Assembly (NCBI RefSeq): GCF_900113485.1
Contig: NZ_FOPM01000012.1
Location: forward strand, 62,001 to 126,000
Direction of reading: 5' to 3'
Length of the DNA stretch: 64,000 bases
Source of the DNA: Methylobacterium gossipiicola
Lineage (GTDB): Bacteria; Pseudomonadota; Alphaproteobacteria; Rhizobiales; Beijerinckiaceae
Shown: piece after piece, positions 37,575 through 46,073 of the stretch
Numbering within the stretch: position 1 is the first letter of the stretch
Layout of the letters: each line of letters starts with the position of its first letter
Notes under the pieces: model-generated
The model's database searches: none
What the model saw: the letters and a program-made list of their open reading frames with translations, nothing else
What the model was told of the DNA's origin: nothing
Program-made: the position numbers and the translations under genes

Positions 37575-38552
37575 CTAGGCGGCGACCGGCGAGGATGCCG
37601 GGGCATCGAACCTGGGCATGAGGCGGACGTAGATGAGTTCCGCGAGGAGTTCGACCAGCGTCTGTGTGACGATGACGGCGGGCAGGAGTGGCACGGCACC
37701 CGGAACCGCAAACGCCAGTGGCAGAACCACAAGGGAGTTGCGGGTGGCCGCGCTGAAGGCGAGGGTGCGGACGGTGGGCGCATCAAGGCGGAATGCGCGC
37801 CCGACCGTCCAACCCAGAAGCGGTGCCGCCACGGCGAAGGCGACGTAGATCGGGACCACCCGGATGGCATCGTCGAGCGCGGGCCCGAGTTGGGGCAGGA
37901 CGGACGCGATCACCACGAACAGGACGAGGGCCGTTGCGGGTACCGGCAGGAGTCCGAGGCCTGTGGACACCCGTTGCCCGGCTAGGCTGCGTCCGGCCCA
38001 ATGCTGAACCGACGCGGCAAGCCCGAGAGGGACGGCGATCAGCCAGACGAACGCGTGCACGAATGGACCGACCTGGACGAACCTGGCGGCGTCCTCGCCG
38101 AGGAAGATGTTCAGGTAGACGGGCAGAAGGAGCATCTGCGCGATCAGGAGCGCCGGGGTGGACGCCAGCAGCACCTTGGCGTCCGCGTGACCGAGGTGTG
38201 CGAAGGTCACGACGTAGTCGATGCACGGCGTGAGCAGGACCATGAGCACCCCTAGCCGCAGCATGGGATCGGCAGGCACGAACCGGATCAGGCCGGCCAC
38301 CAGGATCGGCAGCACGACGAAGTTCGCGACCAGGAGCGCCGCCAGGAAACGGACTCGCGTGAAGGCTTGCCCAAGTTCAGGCAGGGGCACCTGGAGGAAG
38401 GTGACGAAGAGCATTAGCGCCAGGGCCGGGTTGATGCCGACCTCCAGGGCCGTCGTTCCGGGCAGCGTCAGGGCGGTAAGAGCGGCGACGCCGATGGCCA
38501 CGAAGTAGATCGCGATCTGGTGGCCTTCGAGGGTGTCGCGCAGGTTTGTCAT
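37575..38552 (-). CDS. Arsenite carrier of the ACR3/bile-acid:sodium symporter type
   Basis: A 325-residue protein with about ten hydrophobic helices. The helix LLTPCIDYVVTFAHLGHAD contains the Cys and polar residues seen in ACR3-type arsenite exporters, and the C-terminal repeat has ATRNSLVVLPLAFAVPG, a pattern common to this superfamily. Its start overlaps the stop of the upstream arsR by 4 bp, so it is under ArsR control. ACR3 proteins export arsenite; a bile-acid-symporter relative is the alternative. Confidence 0.85.
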   Translation of the reverse strand: MTNLRDTLEGHQIAIYFVAIGVAALTALTLPGTTALEVGINPALALMLFVTFLQVPLPELGQAFTRVRFLAALLVANFVVLPILVAGLIRFVPADPMLRLGVLMVLLTPCIDYVVTFAHLGHADAKVLLASTPALLIAQMLLLPVYLNIFLGEDAARFVQVGPFVHAFVWLIAVPLGLAASVQHWAGRSLAGQRVSTGLGLLPVPATALVLFVVIASVLPQLGPALDDAIRVVPIYVAFAVAAPLLGWTVGRAFRLDAPTVRTLAFSAATRNSLVVLPLAFAVPGAVPLLPAVIVTQTLVELLAELIYVRLMPRFDAPASSPVAA

Positions 38553-38935
38553 GCTTCCTCGCAGACTATCTTGGGGGCTTGCTCGACCCGCTGGGGCCGG
38601 CCGGTGCATTTGGCGAACAGGTCGATGGCGCGGTCGCAGACCTCGCAATGCCCCTCGCAGCAATCGCGCATGAGGAAGGCGACAAGGTCGGACAGGGCCG
38701 GAAAGATCGCGCTGTAGATGATGGAGCGCCCCTCGCGGCGGCTCTCCACAAGACCGGCGTTCTCAAGGTGGCCGAGGTGGAACGAGATGCGCGGCGCGGA
38801 GGCCCCGGCGATCGCCTGAGTGATGGCGCCGGCCGCCATGCCCTTCGCCCCGGCCGTGACCAGGAGGCGGATGATGCGCAGGCGTGTCTCCTGCGCGATG
38901 GCTGCGAAGCCATCGAGCGCTTGCTCTTCTTTCAC
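38549..38935 (-). CDS. arsR: ArsR-family repressor
   Basis: A 128-residue winged-helix repressor. No ATG fits; the GTG at 38935 (VKEEQALDGFAAIAQETRL) places the start right beside a palindrome. The ArsR helix-turn-helix is APRISFHLGHLENAGLV, and the wing is SRREGRSIIY. Arsenite ligands are probably in the C-terminal MRDCCEGHCEVC, the CC-plus-C arrangement known from the Acidithiobacillus-type ArsR, instead of the CVC motif in helix 3. Confidence 0.9.
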   Translation of the reverse strand: MKEEQALDGFAAIAQETRLRIIRLLVTAGAKGMAAGAITQAIAGASAPRISFHLGHLENAGLVESRREGRSIIYSAIFPALSDLVAFLMRDCCEGHCEVCDRAIDLFAKCTGRPQRVEQAPKIVCEEA

Positions 38936-38939
38936 GACA

Positions 38940-38965
38940 CTTAAACCGTTATGGAATCGTTTAAG
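38940..38965. promoter_or_regulatory. Operator palindrome upstream of arsR (second copy)
   Basis: CTTAAAC-N12-GTTTAAG, five bases upstream of the GTG start codon. AT-rich arms in a GC-rich region and the geometry of ArsR operators support binding by the adjacent ArsR. Confidence 0.75.
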
Positions 38966-39044
38966 CGTCAGTAGGCTCGGGATCCGTCGAAGGCAAGGAT
39001 CGAATTGGGGACCGCGGCGGACGTCCGCGGCGGCCGTCGCTTTT

Positions 39045-40217
39045 CTATCCTCCGGGCCGAACACGCCAGAGGGACAGGGCAAGCGCGACGTTCGCAACGG
39101 CGAGCACGCTGAGCAGGGCGTAGGTGGCGTTCGCGCCCGCGTGGGTGAGGACAACGGCTCCGACGGAGGGCGCAAGCGCCTGCGCTACCAACCCTGGACG
39201 GGCGAGACGGCCGACGAGCGGGGCGTAGCGCTCGGGACCGAACAGGGCCATGGGCACCGTTCCCCGGGCGATCGAATAGATCCCGTTGCCAGCCCCGTAG
39301 AGGACCAGCGCCAGCCCGACCAAGGGTAGGCCGGCCGCCAGCATCGCGACCCCGATGGCTACCAGGATCATCGCCGCGGAGAGGGTCAAGAGAGGGTGAT
39401 GCCGGCCCTTGCCAGCCATCTCGACGATGCGCGCCCCGACCTGTGCCGGCCCGATCAGGGCGCCGTAGGCGACGGCCGAGGTGAGTGCCACGCCACGGGC
39501 CTGGAGCAGGGTGATGAGGTGCACCGAGACCAACGCCATGACCGTGCCCCCAAGGGTCAGCACCCCCGCCATGAGGAGGAAGGCACGACGCTCTCGTCCC
39601 TCAAGCCGGATGGCAGGGATCACGCCTTCCGATCGCGAAACAATACGTACGGGCTGCTGGGGGATCACGAGAAGGACGAGGGGCAACGTGACCGCGAGAT
39701 GAAGCCCGGCATAGGCGAGGCAGGTCCCGCGCCAGCCCACCTGCTCGATCAGGAAGGCGGAGAGTGGCCAGCATACCGTACTGGCGAAGCCGCCCCAGAG
39801 TGTCAGCGTCGTGATGGCGCTCCGTGCCTCGGAGCCGTAGAGGCGCCCGAGGGTGGCGAAGGCCGGATCGTAGAGTCCGGTGCCCATGCCCAGACCGATG
39901 AGAAGCCATCCCGCCAGGTAGGTCGGAAGGTTCGGAGCCAGGCCGAGGATGGCGAGGCCCGCGGCGAGGACCAGGGCCGCAAAGGCCAGGACGGGCCGGC
40001 CTCCATGCTCCCCGATGAAGGCTCCCACGCGCGGCGAGACCAAACCCGCGACGAGGAGGCCCAGGGACAGGCCACCGATGACCCACGCCAAGGGCCATCC
40101 CGTATCCTCCGACATCGGGGCGGCGAGCACCGACAGCAGGTAGAACGAGGAGCCCCAGGTCAGGATCTGGACGACCCCCAGGGCCGAGATCACGGGCCAG
40201 CGGCGCGTCGGAGCCAT
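39045..40217 (-). CDS. MFS transporter in the arsenic cluster
   Basis: A 390-residue major-facilitator protein with twelve predicted helices; the family motif near the first loop is seen as SPRVGAFIGEHGGRP. It lies 7 bp downstream of arsB and so is probably the last gene of the arsR-arsC-arsC-arsB operon. MFS members of arsenic clusters (ArsJ, ArsK, ArsP-associated) export trivalent or organic arsenicals; which of these applies cannot be told from sequence alone. Confidence 0.8.
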   Translation of the reverse strand: MAPTRRWPVISALGVVQILTWGSSFYLLSVLAAPMSEDTGWPLAWVIGGLSLGLLVAGLVSPRVGAFIGEHGGRPVLAFAALVLAAGLAILGLAPNLPTYLAGWLLIGLGMGTGLYDPAFATLGRLYGSEARSAITTLTLWGGFASTVCWPLSAFLIEQVGWRGTCLAYAGLHLAVTLPLVLLVIPQQPVRIVSRSEGVIPAIRLEGRERRAFLLMAGVLTLGGTVMALVSVHLITLLQARGVALTSAVAYGALIGPAQVGARIVEMAGKGRHHPLLTLSAAMILVAIGVAMLAAGLPLVGLALVLYGAGNGIYSIARGTVPMALFGPERYAPLVGRLARPGLVAQALAPSVGAVVLTHAGANATYALLSVLAVANVALALSLWRVRPGG

Positions 40218-40224
40218 CGGTCCG

Positions 40225-41520
40225 CTACCCAGCCCCGAGCACGGGGAGCCAGAGCGCCAGGGCGGCGAGGGTGACGAGCAGCACCGGCGGCGTGATGACC
40301 AGACCCACCCGCATGTACTGGCCCCAGGTGATGTGCTGGCCTTTGGTGTCGAGGACGTGCAGCCAGAGCAGGGTCGCCAGGCTGCCGATTGGGGTGAACT
40401 TCGGGCCGAGATCGCAGCCGATGACGTTGGCGTAGACCATGAGCTCGCGCATCAGGGGCGAGAGATCCGGAGCCTGCTGGATGGAGAGCGCACCCACGAG
40501 CACGCTCGGCATGTTGTTCATGACCGAGGACAAGATGGCGGCGGCGAACCCGGTGCCGATGGTGGCAACGAACGGACCATGGCCCGAGAGCCAGACGAGC
40601 CCCTGCGCCAAGTAGTCGGTCAGGCCGACGTTCTTCAGGCCGTAGACCACGAGGTACATGCCGAGGCTGAACAGGACGATCTGCCAGGGGGCCCCCGTCA
40701 GGACCTTGCGGATGGGAATGACGCGGCTGCGGTTGGCCAGCGCCAGCAAGACCAGTGCTCCGGCGCAAGTGACCACCGAGACCGGCACGCCGAACGGTGC
40801 CGTCACGAAGTAGGCGACCAGCAGCAGCCCGAGGAGCGGGAAAGCCGCCCTGAAGACCAGCGGGTCTTTGATCGCGTGGCGGGGCGCTTCGAGCTCGGCC
40901 ACGGGGTACGTGGCCGGAAGGTCGCGCCGGTAGAACAGCCACAGCACCACCAAGGTCGCGGTCAGCGAGACGAGGTTCACCGGCACCATCACCGCCGCGT
41001 ATCGGCTGAAGGAGATGTCGAAGAAGTTCGCTGAGACGATGTTGACGAGGTTCGAGATGACCAGCGGCAGGCTGGTCGAGTCCGCCACGAACCCACAGGC
41101 GACGATGAAGGCCAGCGCCGCCGCCGGCTTGAAGTTCAGCCGGAGCAGGATGGCGAGCACGATGGGGGTGAGCAGGAGGGCCGCCCCGTCATTGGCGAAC
41201 ACCGCCGCGATGGCCGCGCCGAGCAGGATCACCAGCGGGAATAGCAAACGTCCCCGGCCGCCGCCCCAGCGGGCGATGTGTAGCGCCGCCCAATGAAAGA
41301 AGCCGGCCTCGTCGAGGAGCAGCGAGATGATGATGAGGGCGACGAAGGTGAAGGTGGCGTCCCAGACGATGTGCCAGACCACAGGGATGTCACCGGGGCT
41401 GATGACCCCTGTGGCGAGCGCCACGGCGGCCCCGATGAGGGCGCTCCACCCGATCCCGAACCCCTTGGGCTGCCAGATGACGAAGACGAGGGTGACCACG
41501 AAGATGGCAAGCGCAAGCAT
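40225..41520 (-). CDS. arsB: Arsenite efflux pump ArsB
   Basis: A 431-residue inner-membrane protein with about twelve helices and the ArsB landmarks [37 protein letters not shown] and [14 protein letters not shown]. Extrudes As(III)/Sb(III) using the membrane potential. It follows the glutaredoxin-type arsC by 36 bp. Confidence 0.95.
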   Translation of the reverse strand: MLALAIFVVTLVFVIWQPKGFGIGWSALIGAAVALATGVISPGDIPVVWHIVWDATFTFVALIIISLLLDEAGFFHWAALHIARWGGGRGRLLFPLVILLGAAIAAVFANDGAALLLTPIVLAILLRLNFKPAAALAFIVACGFVADSTSLPLVISNLVNIVSANFFDISFSRYAAVMVPVNLVSLTATLVVLWLFYRRDLPATYPVAELEAPRHAIKDPLVFRAAFPLLGLLLVAYFVTAPFGVPVSVVTCAGALVLLALANRSRVIPIRKVLTGAPWQIVLFSLGMYLVVYGLKNVGLTDYLAQGLVWLSGHGPFVATIGTGFAAAILSSVMNNMPSVLVGALSIQQAPDLSPLMRELMVYANVIGCDLGPKFTPIGSLATLLWLHVLDTKGQHITWGQYMRVGLVITPPVLLVTLAALALWLPVLGAG

Positions 41521-41556
41521 CGAGACCGTTTCTTGTTCTTGGAGGCTTGGAACGGC

Positions 41557-41985
41557 TCAGGCGGTGGCGACGCGGCGCCCGTGCGCGTCGACGACGCGCT
41601 CGCCGTCCTCCTTGACGAACTCGCCCTGCTGGGCCGGCAGGAGGTCGAGGACCTTCTCCGAGGGCCGGCACAGGGCGACGCCCTTCGGGCTCACCACCAG
41701 GGGGCGGTTCAGCAGGATCGGGTGCTCGGCGATGGCATCCAGTAGTTGGTCGTTCGTAAGTGTCGCGTCGTCCAGGGCGAGTTCGACAAAGGGTGTCCCC
41801 TTCTCGCGCAGGAGGTCACGGATCGAGACGCCGGCACGCTCGGCGAGCTGGCGAACCAGGATCCGGTTCGGCGGCGTCTTGAGGTACTCGACGACATGAG
41901 GCTCGATGCCGGCTCCGCGGATCATCGCCAGGGTGTTGCGGGACGTGCCGCAATCTGGGTTGTGGTAGATGACGACGTCCATCAC
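41557..41985 (-). CDS. arsC: Glutaredoxin-dependent arsenate reductase
   Basis: A 142-residue ArsC of the R773 type: catalytic Cys in YHNPDCGTSRNTL and downstream Arg residues in NRPLVVSPKGVALCRP, which bind arsenate. The ATG (MMD) overlaps the stop of the upstream phosphatase-type arsC by 4 bp. Uses glutathione and glutaredoxin. Confidence 0.95.
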   Translation of the reverse strand: MMDVVIYHNPDCGTSRNTLAMIRGAGIEPHVVEYLKTPPNRILVRQLAERAGVSIRDLLREKGTPFVELALDDATLTNDQLLDAIAEHPILLNRPLVVSPKGVALCRPSEKVLDLLPAQQGEFVKEDGERVVDAHGRRVATA

Positions 41986-42509
41986 GCGACCTCCGGGCGG
42001 GGTGAGGTGGCGCCAGCCTGCTGGCCGATCTCGCGCACCTGGGCGGACAGGGCGACCTGATCAAGGCTGGCAATGGGCAACGCGACGAAGGCGGCGATCC
42101 GGTTCTTAAGGTAGCGCTGTGCGGTGACGAAGGCCGTCTTGCGCTCCAGGTCGGTGCCCTCGACCGAGGCGGGGTCCTCGATGCCCCAGTGGGCTGTCAC
42201 CGGCTGGCCGGGCCAGTACGGGCAGGCCTCGCCGGCGGCGTTGTCACAGACCGTGAAGACGAAATCCATGACCGGCGCGTCGGGGCGGGCGAACTCGTCC
42301 CACGACTTCGAGCGCAGCCCCTCGGTCGTGTACTCCGTCTCGCTAAGAACCTGAACGGCGAGCGGGTTCACATCTGCCTTGGGCTGGCTGCCGGCGGAGA
42401 AGGCCCGGAAGCGTCCCTGGCCCTCCTTGTTCAGCATGGCCTCCGCCAGGATCGAGCGAGCGGAGTTGCCGGTGCAGAGAAACAGGACGTTGTAGACGCG
42501 GTCAGGCAT
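41982..42509 (-). CDS. arsC: Arsenate reductase, low-molecular-weight phosphatase type
   Basis: A 175-residue protein of the LMW tyrosine-phosphatase fold. The P-loop is LFLCTGNSARSILAEA; the further redox Cys needed in this type lies in FTVCDNAAGEACPYWPG. Thioredoxin- or mycothiol-like partners supply electrons. Unrelated in fold to the downstream ArsC, so the operon holds two distinct reductases. Confidence 0.95.
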   Translation of the reverse strand: MPDRVYNVLFLCTGNSARSILAEAMLNKEGQGRFRAFSAGSQPKADVNPLAVQVLSETEYTTEGLRSKSWDEFARPDAPVMDFVFTVCDNAAGEACPYWPGQPVTAHWGIEDPASVEGTDLERKTAFVTAQRYLKNRIAAFVALPIASLDQVALSAQVREIGQQAGATSPRPEVA

Positions 42510-42864
42510 GGGTGGTGTCTCCGGTGGGCAGGCAGCAGGCGGCGAGCGCGGCCACGGCGGGGGCGCAGACCTCGGGGCGGCCCTGACAGCAATCGCGCAT
42601 TAGGAACTGGATGAGCTCGGACAGGTCCGGGTAGGCGGCGCTGTAAATGATCGAGCGTCCCTCGCGCCGCGAGGTGACCAGCCCTGCATGGTTGAGCTCC
42701 TTTAGGTGGAACGACAGGTTAGTGCCCGAGACGCCGACCGCCTCGGCCAGTATGCCGGCCGCCATGCCTTCGAGACCGGCGGTCACGAGTTGGCGCACGA
42801 TGCGCAAGCGGTGCTCCTGGCCCAGGGCCGCGAAGGCGGCCACGGCTTGCCGTTCGTCCATCAT
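42502..42864 (-). CDS. arsR: ArsR-family repressor
   Basis: A 120-residue repressor starting MMDERQAVAAF. The helix-turn-helix GTNLSFHLKELNHAGLV and the wing SRREGRSIIY are clear. C-terminal Cys in MRDCCQGRPEVC and a later CC likely bind As(III). It resembles the ArsR at 38549 but is not identical. It overlaps the arsC start by 8 bp and diverges from arsH with a palindrome between. Confidence 0.92.
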   Translation of the reverse strand: MMDERQAVAAFAALGQEHRLRIVRQLVTAGLEGMAAGILAEAVGVSGTNLSFHLKELNHAGLVTSRREGRSIIYSAAYPDLSELIQFLMRDCCQGRPEVCAPAVAALAACCLPTGDTTHA

Positions 42865-42876
42865 GATGTCAATATC

Positions 42877-42890
42877 TCAACCATCGTTGA
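42877..42890. promoter_or_regulatory. ArsR operator between arsR and arsH
   Basis: Palindrome TCAAC-N4-GTTGA in an AT-rich patch, 12 bp from the arsR start and 21 bp from the arsH start. The same site could control both directions. Confidence 0.75.
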
Positions 42891-42911
42891 AACGTAGAGG
42901 ATTGAAGCGTC

Positions 42912-43664
42912 TTGGACAAGCCCCCACAGCCTTTCGCCGACGGATTGCCCAACCTCAGCGAGGGACACTTCGTGGTCCCAACGGCGACCGACCTGCAGGT
43001 GCAGACACCGTTCACACACGCCCCACGCTTCCTGATCCTGTACGGCTCGCTCCGGGAGCGGTCGTTCAGCCGCTTCTTGGCCTACGAGACCGCGCGCTTG
43101 CTGGAGGCGATGGGCGGCGAGGTGCGGATCTACGACGCGCACGGCCTGCCGCTGCCTGATGACGCGACCGTCGACCACCCCAAGGTCCAGGAGCTTCGCG
43201 ATCTCTCGATCTGGTCGGAGGGCCATGTCTGGGTTAGTCCCGAGCGTCACGGCAACATGACCGGCGTGATGAAGAGCCAGATCGACTGGCTACCCCTGTC
43301 GGAGGGGTCGGTGCGCCCGACGCAGGGTCGGACCCTCGCGGTGATGCAGGTCTCGGGCGGCTCGCAATCGTTCATCGCGGTCAACGCCCTGCGCATCCTC
43401 GGGCGCTGGATGCGGATGATTACCATCCCCAACCAATCCTCGATGCCCATGGCCTACAAGGAGTTCGACGACGCCGGCCGGATGAAGCCCGGGCCGCTCT
43501 ACGACCGGGTGGTCGACGTCTGCGAGGAGTTGATGAAGTTCACGCTGCTGACCCGCGAGCGGTCAGCCTACCTCGTCGACCGGTATTCAGAGCGCAAGGA
43601 ACGAAAGCCCGAGCGCCTGAAGGATGTGGCGGTGGACATTGGGTTCGTGAAGCGCGCGCCGTGA
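42912..43664 (+). CDS. arsH: ArsH, NADPH-dependent FMN reductase
   Basis: A 250-residue flavoprotein that oxidises trivalent organoarsenicals. The start appears to be TTG at 42912 (MDKPPQPF), with AGAGGA upstream. The FMN-binding loop is [34 protein letters not shown] and QVSGGSQSF are typical of ArsH. Divergent from arsR. Confidence 0.95.
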   Translation: MDKPPQPFADGLPNLSEGHFVVPTATDLQVQTPFTHAPRFLILYGSLRERSFSRFLAYETARLLEAMGGEVRIYDAHGLPLPDDATVDHPKVQELRDLSIWSEGHVWVSPERHGNMTGVMKSQIDWLPLSEGSVRPTQGRTLAVMQVSGGSQSFIAVNALRILGRWMRMITIPNQSSMPMAYKEFDDAGRMKPGPLYDRVVDVCEELMKFTLLTRERSAYLVDRYSERKERKPERLKDVAVDIGFVKRAP

Positions 43665-43774
43665 CGACGCGCGTGCCTTATCGATCCGGTTAAGCGTCGG
43701 TCTTGGTGTCAAGCCCATTTGCGTCGAAGGCTGTGTCTAGGTCGCGCCAAGACAACCGTAAGTGGGTTGGATAG

Positions 43775-44107
43775 CTAGCCGGTTCGACAGGCGCTGCCCC
43801 GTTGGATTCCTCACTCAACCTGCGGGACAACGACCGCCAGAAGTCTTAGATCTACGTCTGGCCCAGCACCGTGAAGAAGCGGCCGTTCCGTCCTCAGGTG
43901 GCGCAGAAGTACATGCACGTGCGCCTCGCCCCGATCCGGCGGTAGAACGGCACGGTCGAGCAGACCCCGCAGCCGCTGGTCACTCCCCTGGGGCTCGACA
44001 GGATCCTCGTCGACTTCCCCATGTGGGCAGCCGAGCAGGCCCGGAAGGCCGAGGGGCGGCACGAGCCGGACCTCTTCGACGCGGGCGAACCCCAGGATCA
44101 GGGCTGA
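43775..44107 (+). pseudogene. Coding-like frame interrupted by two TAG codons
   Basis: One reading frame from 43775 to the TGA at 44105-44107 is protein-like throughout (NLRDNDRQKS, IYVWPSTVKKRPFRPQVAQK, then GTVEQTPQPLVTPLGLDRI and MWAAEQARKAEGRHEPDLF), with two in-frame TAG stops at 43847-43849 and 43943-43945. No start codon and ribosome-binding site make a clean intact gene. Most likely a decayed phage- or plasmid-type gene of about 95 codons; the family is not recognised. A terminator follows. The stretch 43665-43774 shows nothing. Confidence 0.5.
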
Positions 44108-44117
44108 AATTTCAGCC
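44102..44117. repeat. Perfect 16-bp palindrome over the stop codon of the broken gene
   Basis: GGCTGAAATTTCAGCC, containing the TGA stop. It may be an independent hairpin or part of the terminator region. Confidence 0.5.
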
Positions 44118-44120
44118 GCC

Positions 44121-44149
44121 AAAGGGTCCGCACATTGTGCGGGCCCTTT
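44121..44149. terminator. Bidirectional terminator hairpin
   Basis: AAAGGGTCCGCAC-N3-GTGCGGGCCCTTT, a 13-bp stem with one wobble pair, A-rich on one side and T-rich on the other. It separates the arsenic cluster from the phage-like block. Nothing else is seen between 44150 and 44292. Confidence 0.8.
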
Positions 44150-44292
44150 ATCCTCCCAATGGCTTACCCCCTCTCGGGGAAGCATCCGGGCCGTAGGTAT
44201 CATTTAGATGCACGCCGTCCGGGATCGCTAGGGCAGACTTTTCTTGCCCATGTTCGAGGGAGCCATCCGCGAGGGTGGCGCCCTCCTTCGTT

Positions 44293-45123
44293 TCAGATCT
44301 CCACCACGAGGTTGCCGTCGAACCGGGGGTTCTCCCTCTCGTCAGCCCACGTGCCGTCCCGCCGCCGGAACGAGGTGTCGTGCCCCCGGGGGTTGGCCAG
44401 GATCCGGGTCCGGCCGACGACGTAGCCCCGGCTGACATGGACGTGTCCATGGATCCAGAGATCGGGCGCGCCGGTCCCCTCCAGGATGGCCGACAGGTCG
44501 CTGGCATAGGCCGCGTCGATCGTCTCGCGGACCTCGCCGTGAAGGAGGCTGCCCGAGTGTGGGGCATGATGCGTCACGACGATCCTTGAGCCGTCCCACG
44601 GGGCTGACAGGGCTTCCTCAATGCGGGCGCGGTGCCGGGTGTGGAGCGCGGCCGCATCCTGCGGACGAAACGCGGCCGGGGTGCCGCGTGCGTCGCGGGT
44701 CTGGATCCGGCGATGATCCCTCATGCCGTCGCGCCGGTCCCCGCATGTGGCCATCGCCGCTGCGCGCGTTCCCTCGCCGCCGATGCGGTAGTCCGTCCAC
44801 AGCGTCGCCCCGATCACCTGCAGACGCCCGACGTTCAGGACCTGGCCGAGGTCGAGGAGGCGGATCCCGGCTTCGATCGCGTTCCCACGAGCCCGCTCGA
44901 TCTCGTCCGGCAGGCGGCATCCCCATAGATCATGGTTGCCCGGTACGTAGACGACGGCGTCGGCATGCGGAACGATGTGCTCTGCGAGCCAGGGCAGCGC
45001 CCTCCGGCAAAGCCCATTCGCGACGTCGCCGGCGACGATGGCGATGTCGACGCGCGGCCCCGGCGGCGGGACCCATGGGGCCGCATCCACGTGGAGGTCG
45101 GACAGGATCCAGACGCTCGTCAT
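44293..45123 (-). CDS. Calcineurin-like metallophosphoesterase
   Basis: A 276-residue enzyme starting MTSVWILSDLHVD. All five metal-ligand motifs are present: SDLHVD, IAGDVANG (as VAGDVANG), PGNHDLWG, VVTHHAPHSG and IHGHVHVS. The family includes nucleotide and nucleic-acid phosphoesterases, so an RNA-end or nucleotide role is possible. Last gene of the leftward operon whose first gene is the AAA+ ATPase at 47714. Confidence 0.9.
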   Translation of the reverse strand: MTSVWILSDLHVDAAPWVPPPGPRVDIAIVAGDVANGLCRRALPWLAEHIVPHADAVVYVPGNHDLWGCRLPDEIERARGNAIEAGIRLLDLGQVLNVGRLQVIGATLWTDYRIGGEGTRAAAMATCGDRRDGMRDHRRIQTRDARGTPAAFRPQDAAALHTRHRARIEEALSAPWDGSRIVVTHHAPHSGSLLHGEVRETIDAAYASDLSAILEGTGAPDLWIHGHVHVSRGYVVGRTRILANPRGHDTSFRRRDGTWADERENPRFDGNLVVEI

Positions 45124-45140
45124 CACTCTCCCCCGACCAC

Positions 45141-45452
45141 CTATGCGGCTCCGTCCGCCTCGAACCACACCCGCGCCGCCTTCGTGATGACCCGGTCCCC
45201 CACCCTGAAACCACACGTCTCGATGCGGTACCTGATCCGGACCGCGTCCCCGGTGCGGGACACCTCGCAGACCGAGCCGACCGCCCAAGCATGGACGTCC
45301 CGGCATCCCGTCCGCAGGCACCGCAATCGGCCCGCCTCCGACGCCCGGAACGCCACGCCCGAGAGGGCGATCGCCGGTACGTGGGCAACGACCCGGCCGG
45401 CCTCGCGGACGCTCCAGAGCCGGCGTGCGCGGTGCCAGTAGACGTCACTCAT
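45141..45452 (-). CDS. Phage-type small protein
   Basis: A 103-residue beta-rich protein (VYWHRARRLWSVREAGRVVAH; RIRYRIETCGFRVGDRVITK). Such short proteins with a VYWHR..RLWSVR start are found in alphaproteobacterial phage-like islands; no function is known. Its start overlaps the upstream gene by 8 bp and its stop is 17 bp before the metallophosphoesterase gene. Confidence 0.65.
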   Translation of the reverse strand: MSDVYWHRARRLWSVREAGRVVAHVPAIALSGVAFRASEAGRLRCLRTGCRDVHAWAVGSVCEVSRTGDAVRIRYRIETCGFRVGDRVITKAARVWFEADGAA

Positions 45453-46059
45453 CTGTGGGCAAGCGCCCCTCGGCGTGGCGCGTGCAGAGGCATCGGAGCC
45501 AGCCGCCCTGGCGGATCCGGCCCGGGGCGCCGCAGTCTTCGCAGATGTGAGCCGACAGGTGCTCGACCGCGTCGATGACATCGTCGACGGCCGCGGATGT
45601 GTCGCCCTCGACGTACCAGCGCGCCGAGCCATACTTTTCCTTGGCGTCGCTCGTTCGGAAGTCTGACGGGATCCCGGCGTCCTTGACCGCCTGCGCGCCC
45701 GCTTCCCATAGCCAGGACCAGCCCGGCCCCGTAGCCGGCCCCGTCGGTCCGAAGACACGCCGGTACCGACGCGCTAGGCGCTCGCTCCAGTCCTTGGCGC
45801 ACCTGGGCGCCCCGTCCGCCCAGCGGAAGGCGGTGGCCAGCGAGAGGATGTTGAGGAGGAGCGGGCCTGCCGGCGGCCCGATCCAGACGCCGCCGCCTGG
45901 AATCGTATCCCGCCTGCGCTCGCGGTGAAGGAGCGGGCCGTCCCATCGGACACGGGGCCCGTGGACGGTCGGCTCGATCGCCCTGACCGTGACGCTGTCG
46001 GCGCCGCAGTGATCTCGCAGCGCGCGCCCGGCGATCGTGAGGAATTCAGACGCGATCAT
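45445..46059 (-). CDS. Phage-type protein with C-terminal zinc ribbon
   Basis: A 204-residue protein. The N-terminal half is variable. The C-terminal half shows KEKYGSARWYV, a helix, then ICEDCGAPGRIR...WLRCLCTRHAEG, a four-Cys/His zinc ribbon. The same layout (EKFG.., CEACGAPG, CDRHA) occurs in the protein at 53134-53688, so the two are paralogues. Common in phages and plasmids; function unknown. 14 bp after the AAA+ gene. Confidence 0.75.
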   Translation of the reverse strand: MIASEFLTIAGRALRDHCGADSVTVRAIEPTVHGPRVRWDGPLLHRERRRDTIPGGGVWIGPPAGPLLLNILSLATAFRWADGAPRCAKDWSERLARRYRRVFGPTGPATGPGWSWLWEAGAQAVKDAGIPSDFRTSDAKEKYGSARWYVEGDTSAAVDDVIDAVEHLSAHICEDCGAPGRIRQGGWLRCLCTRHAEGRLPTDE

Positions 46060-46073
46060 CGCTCGTTCCTTCC

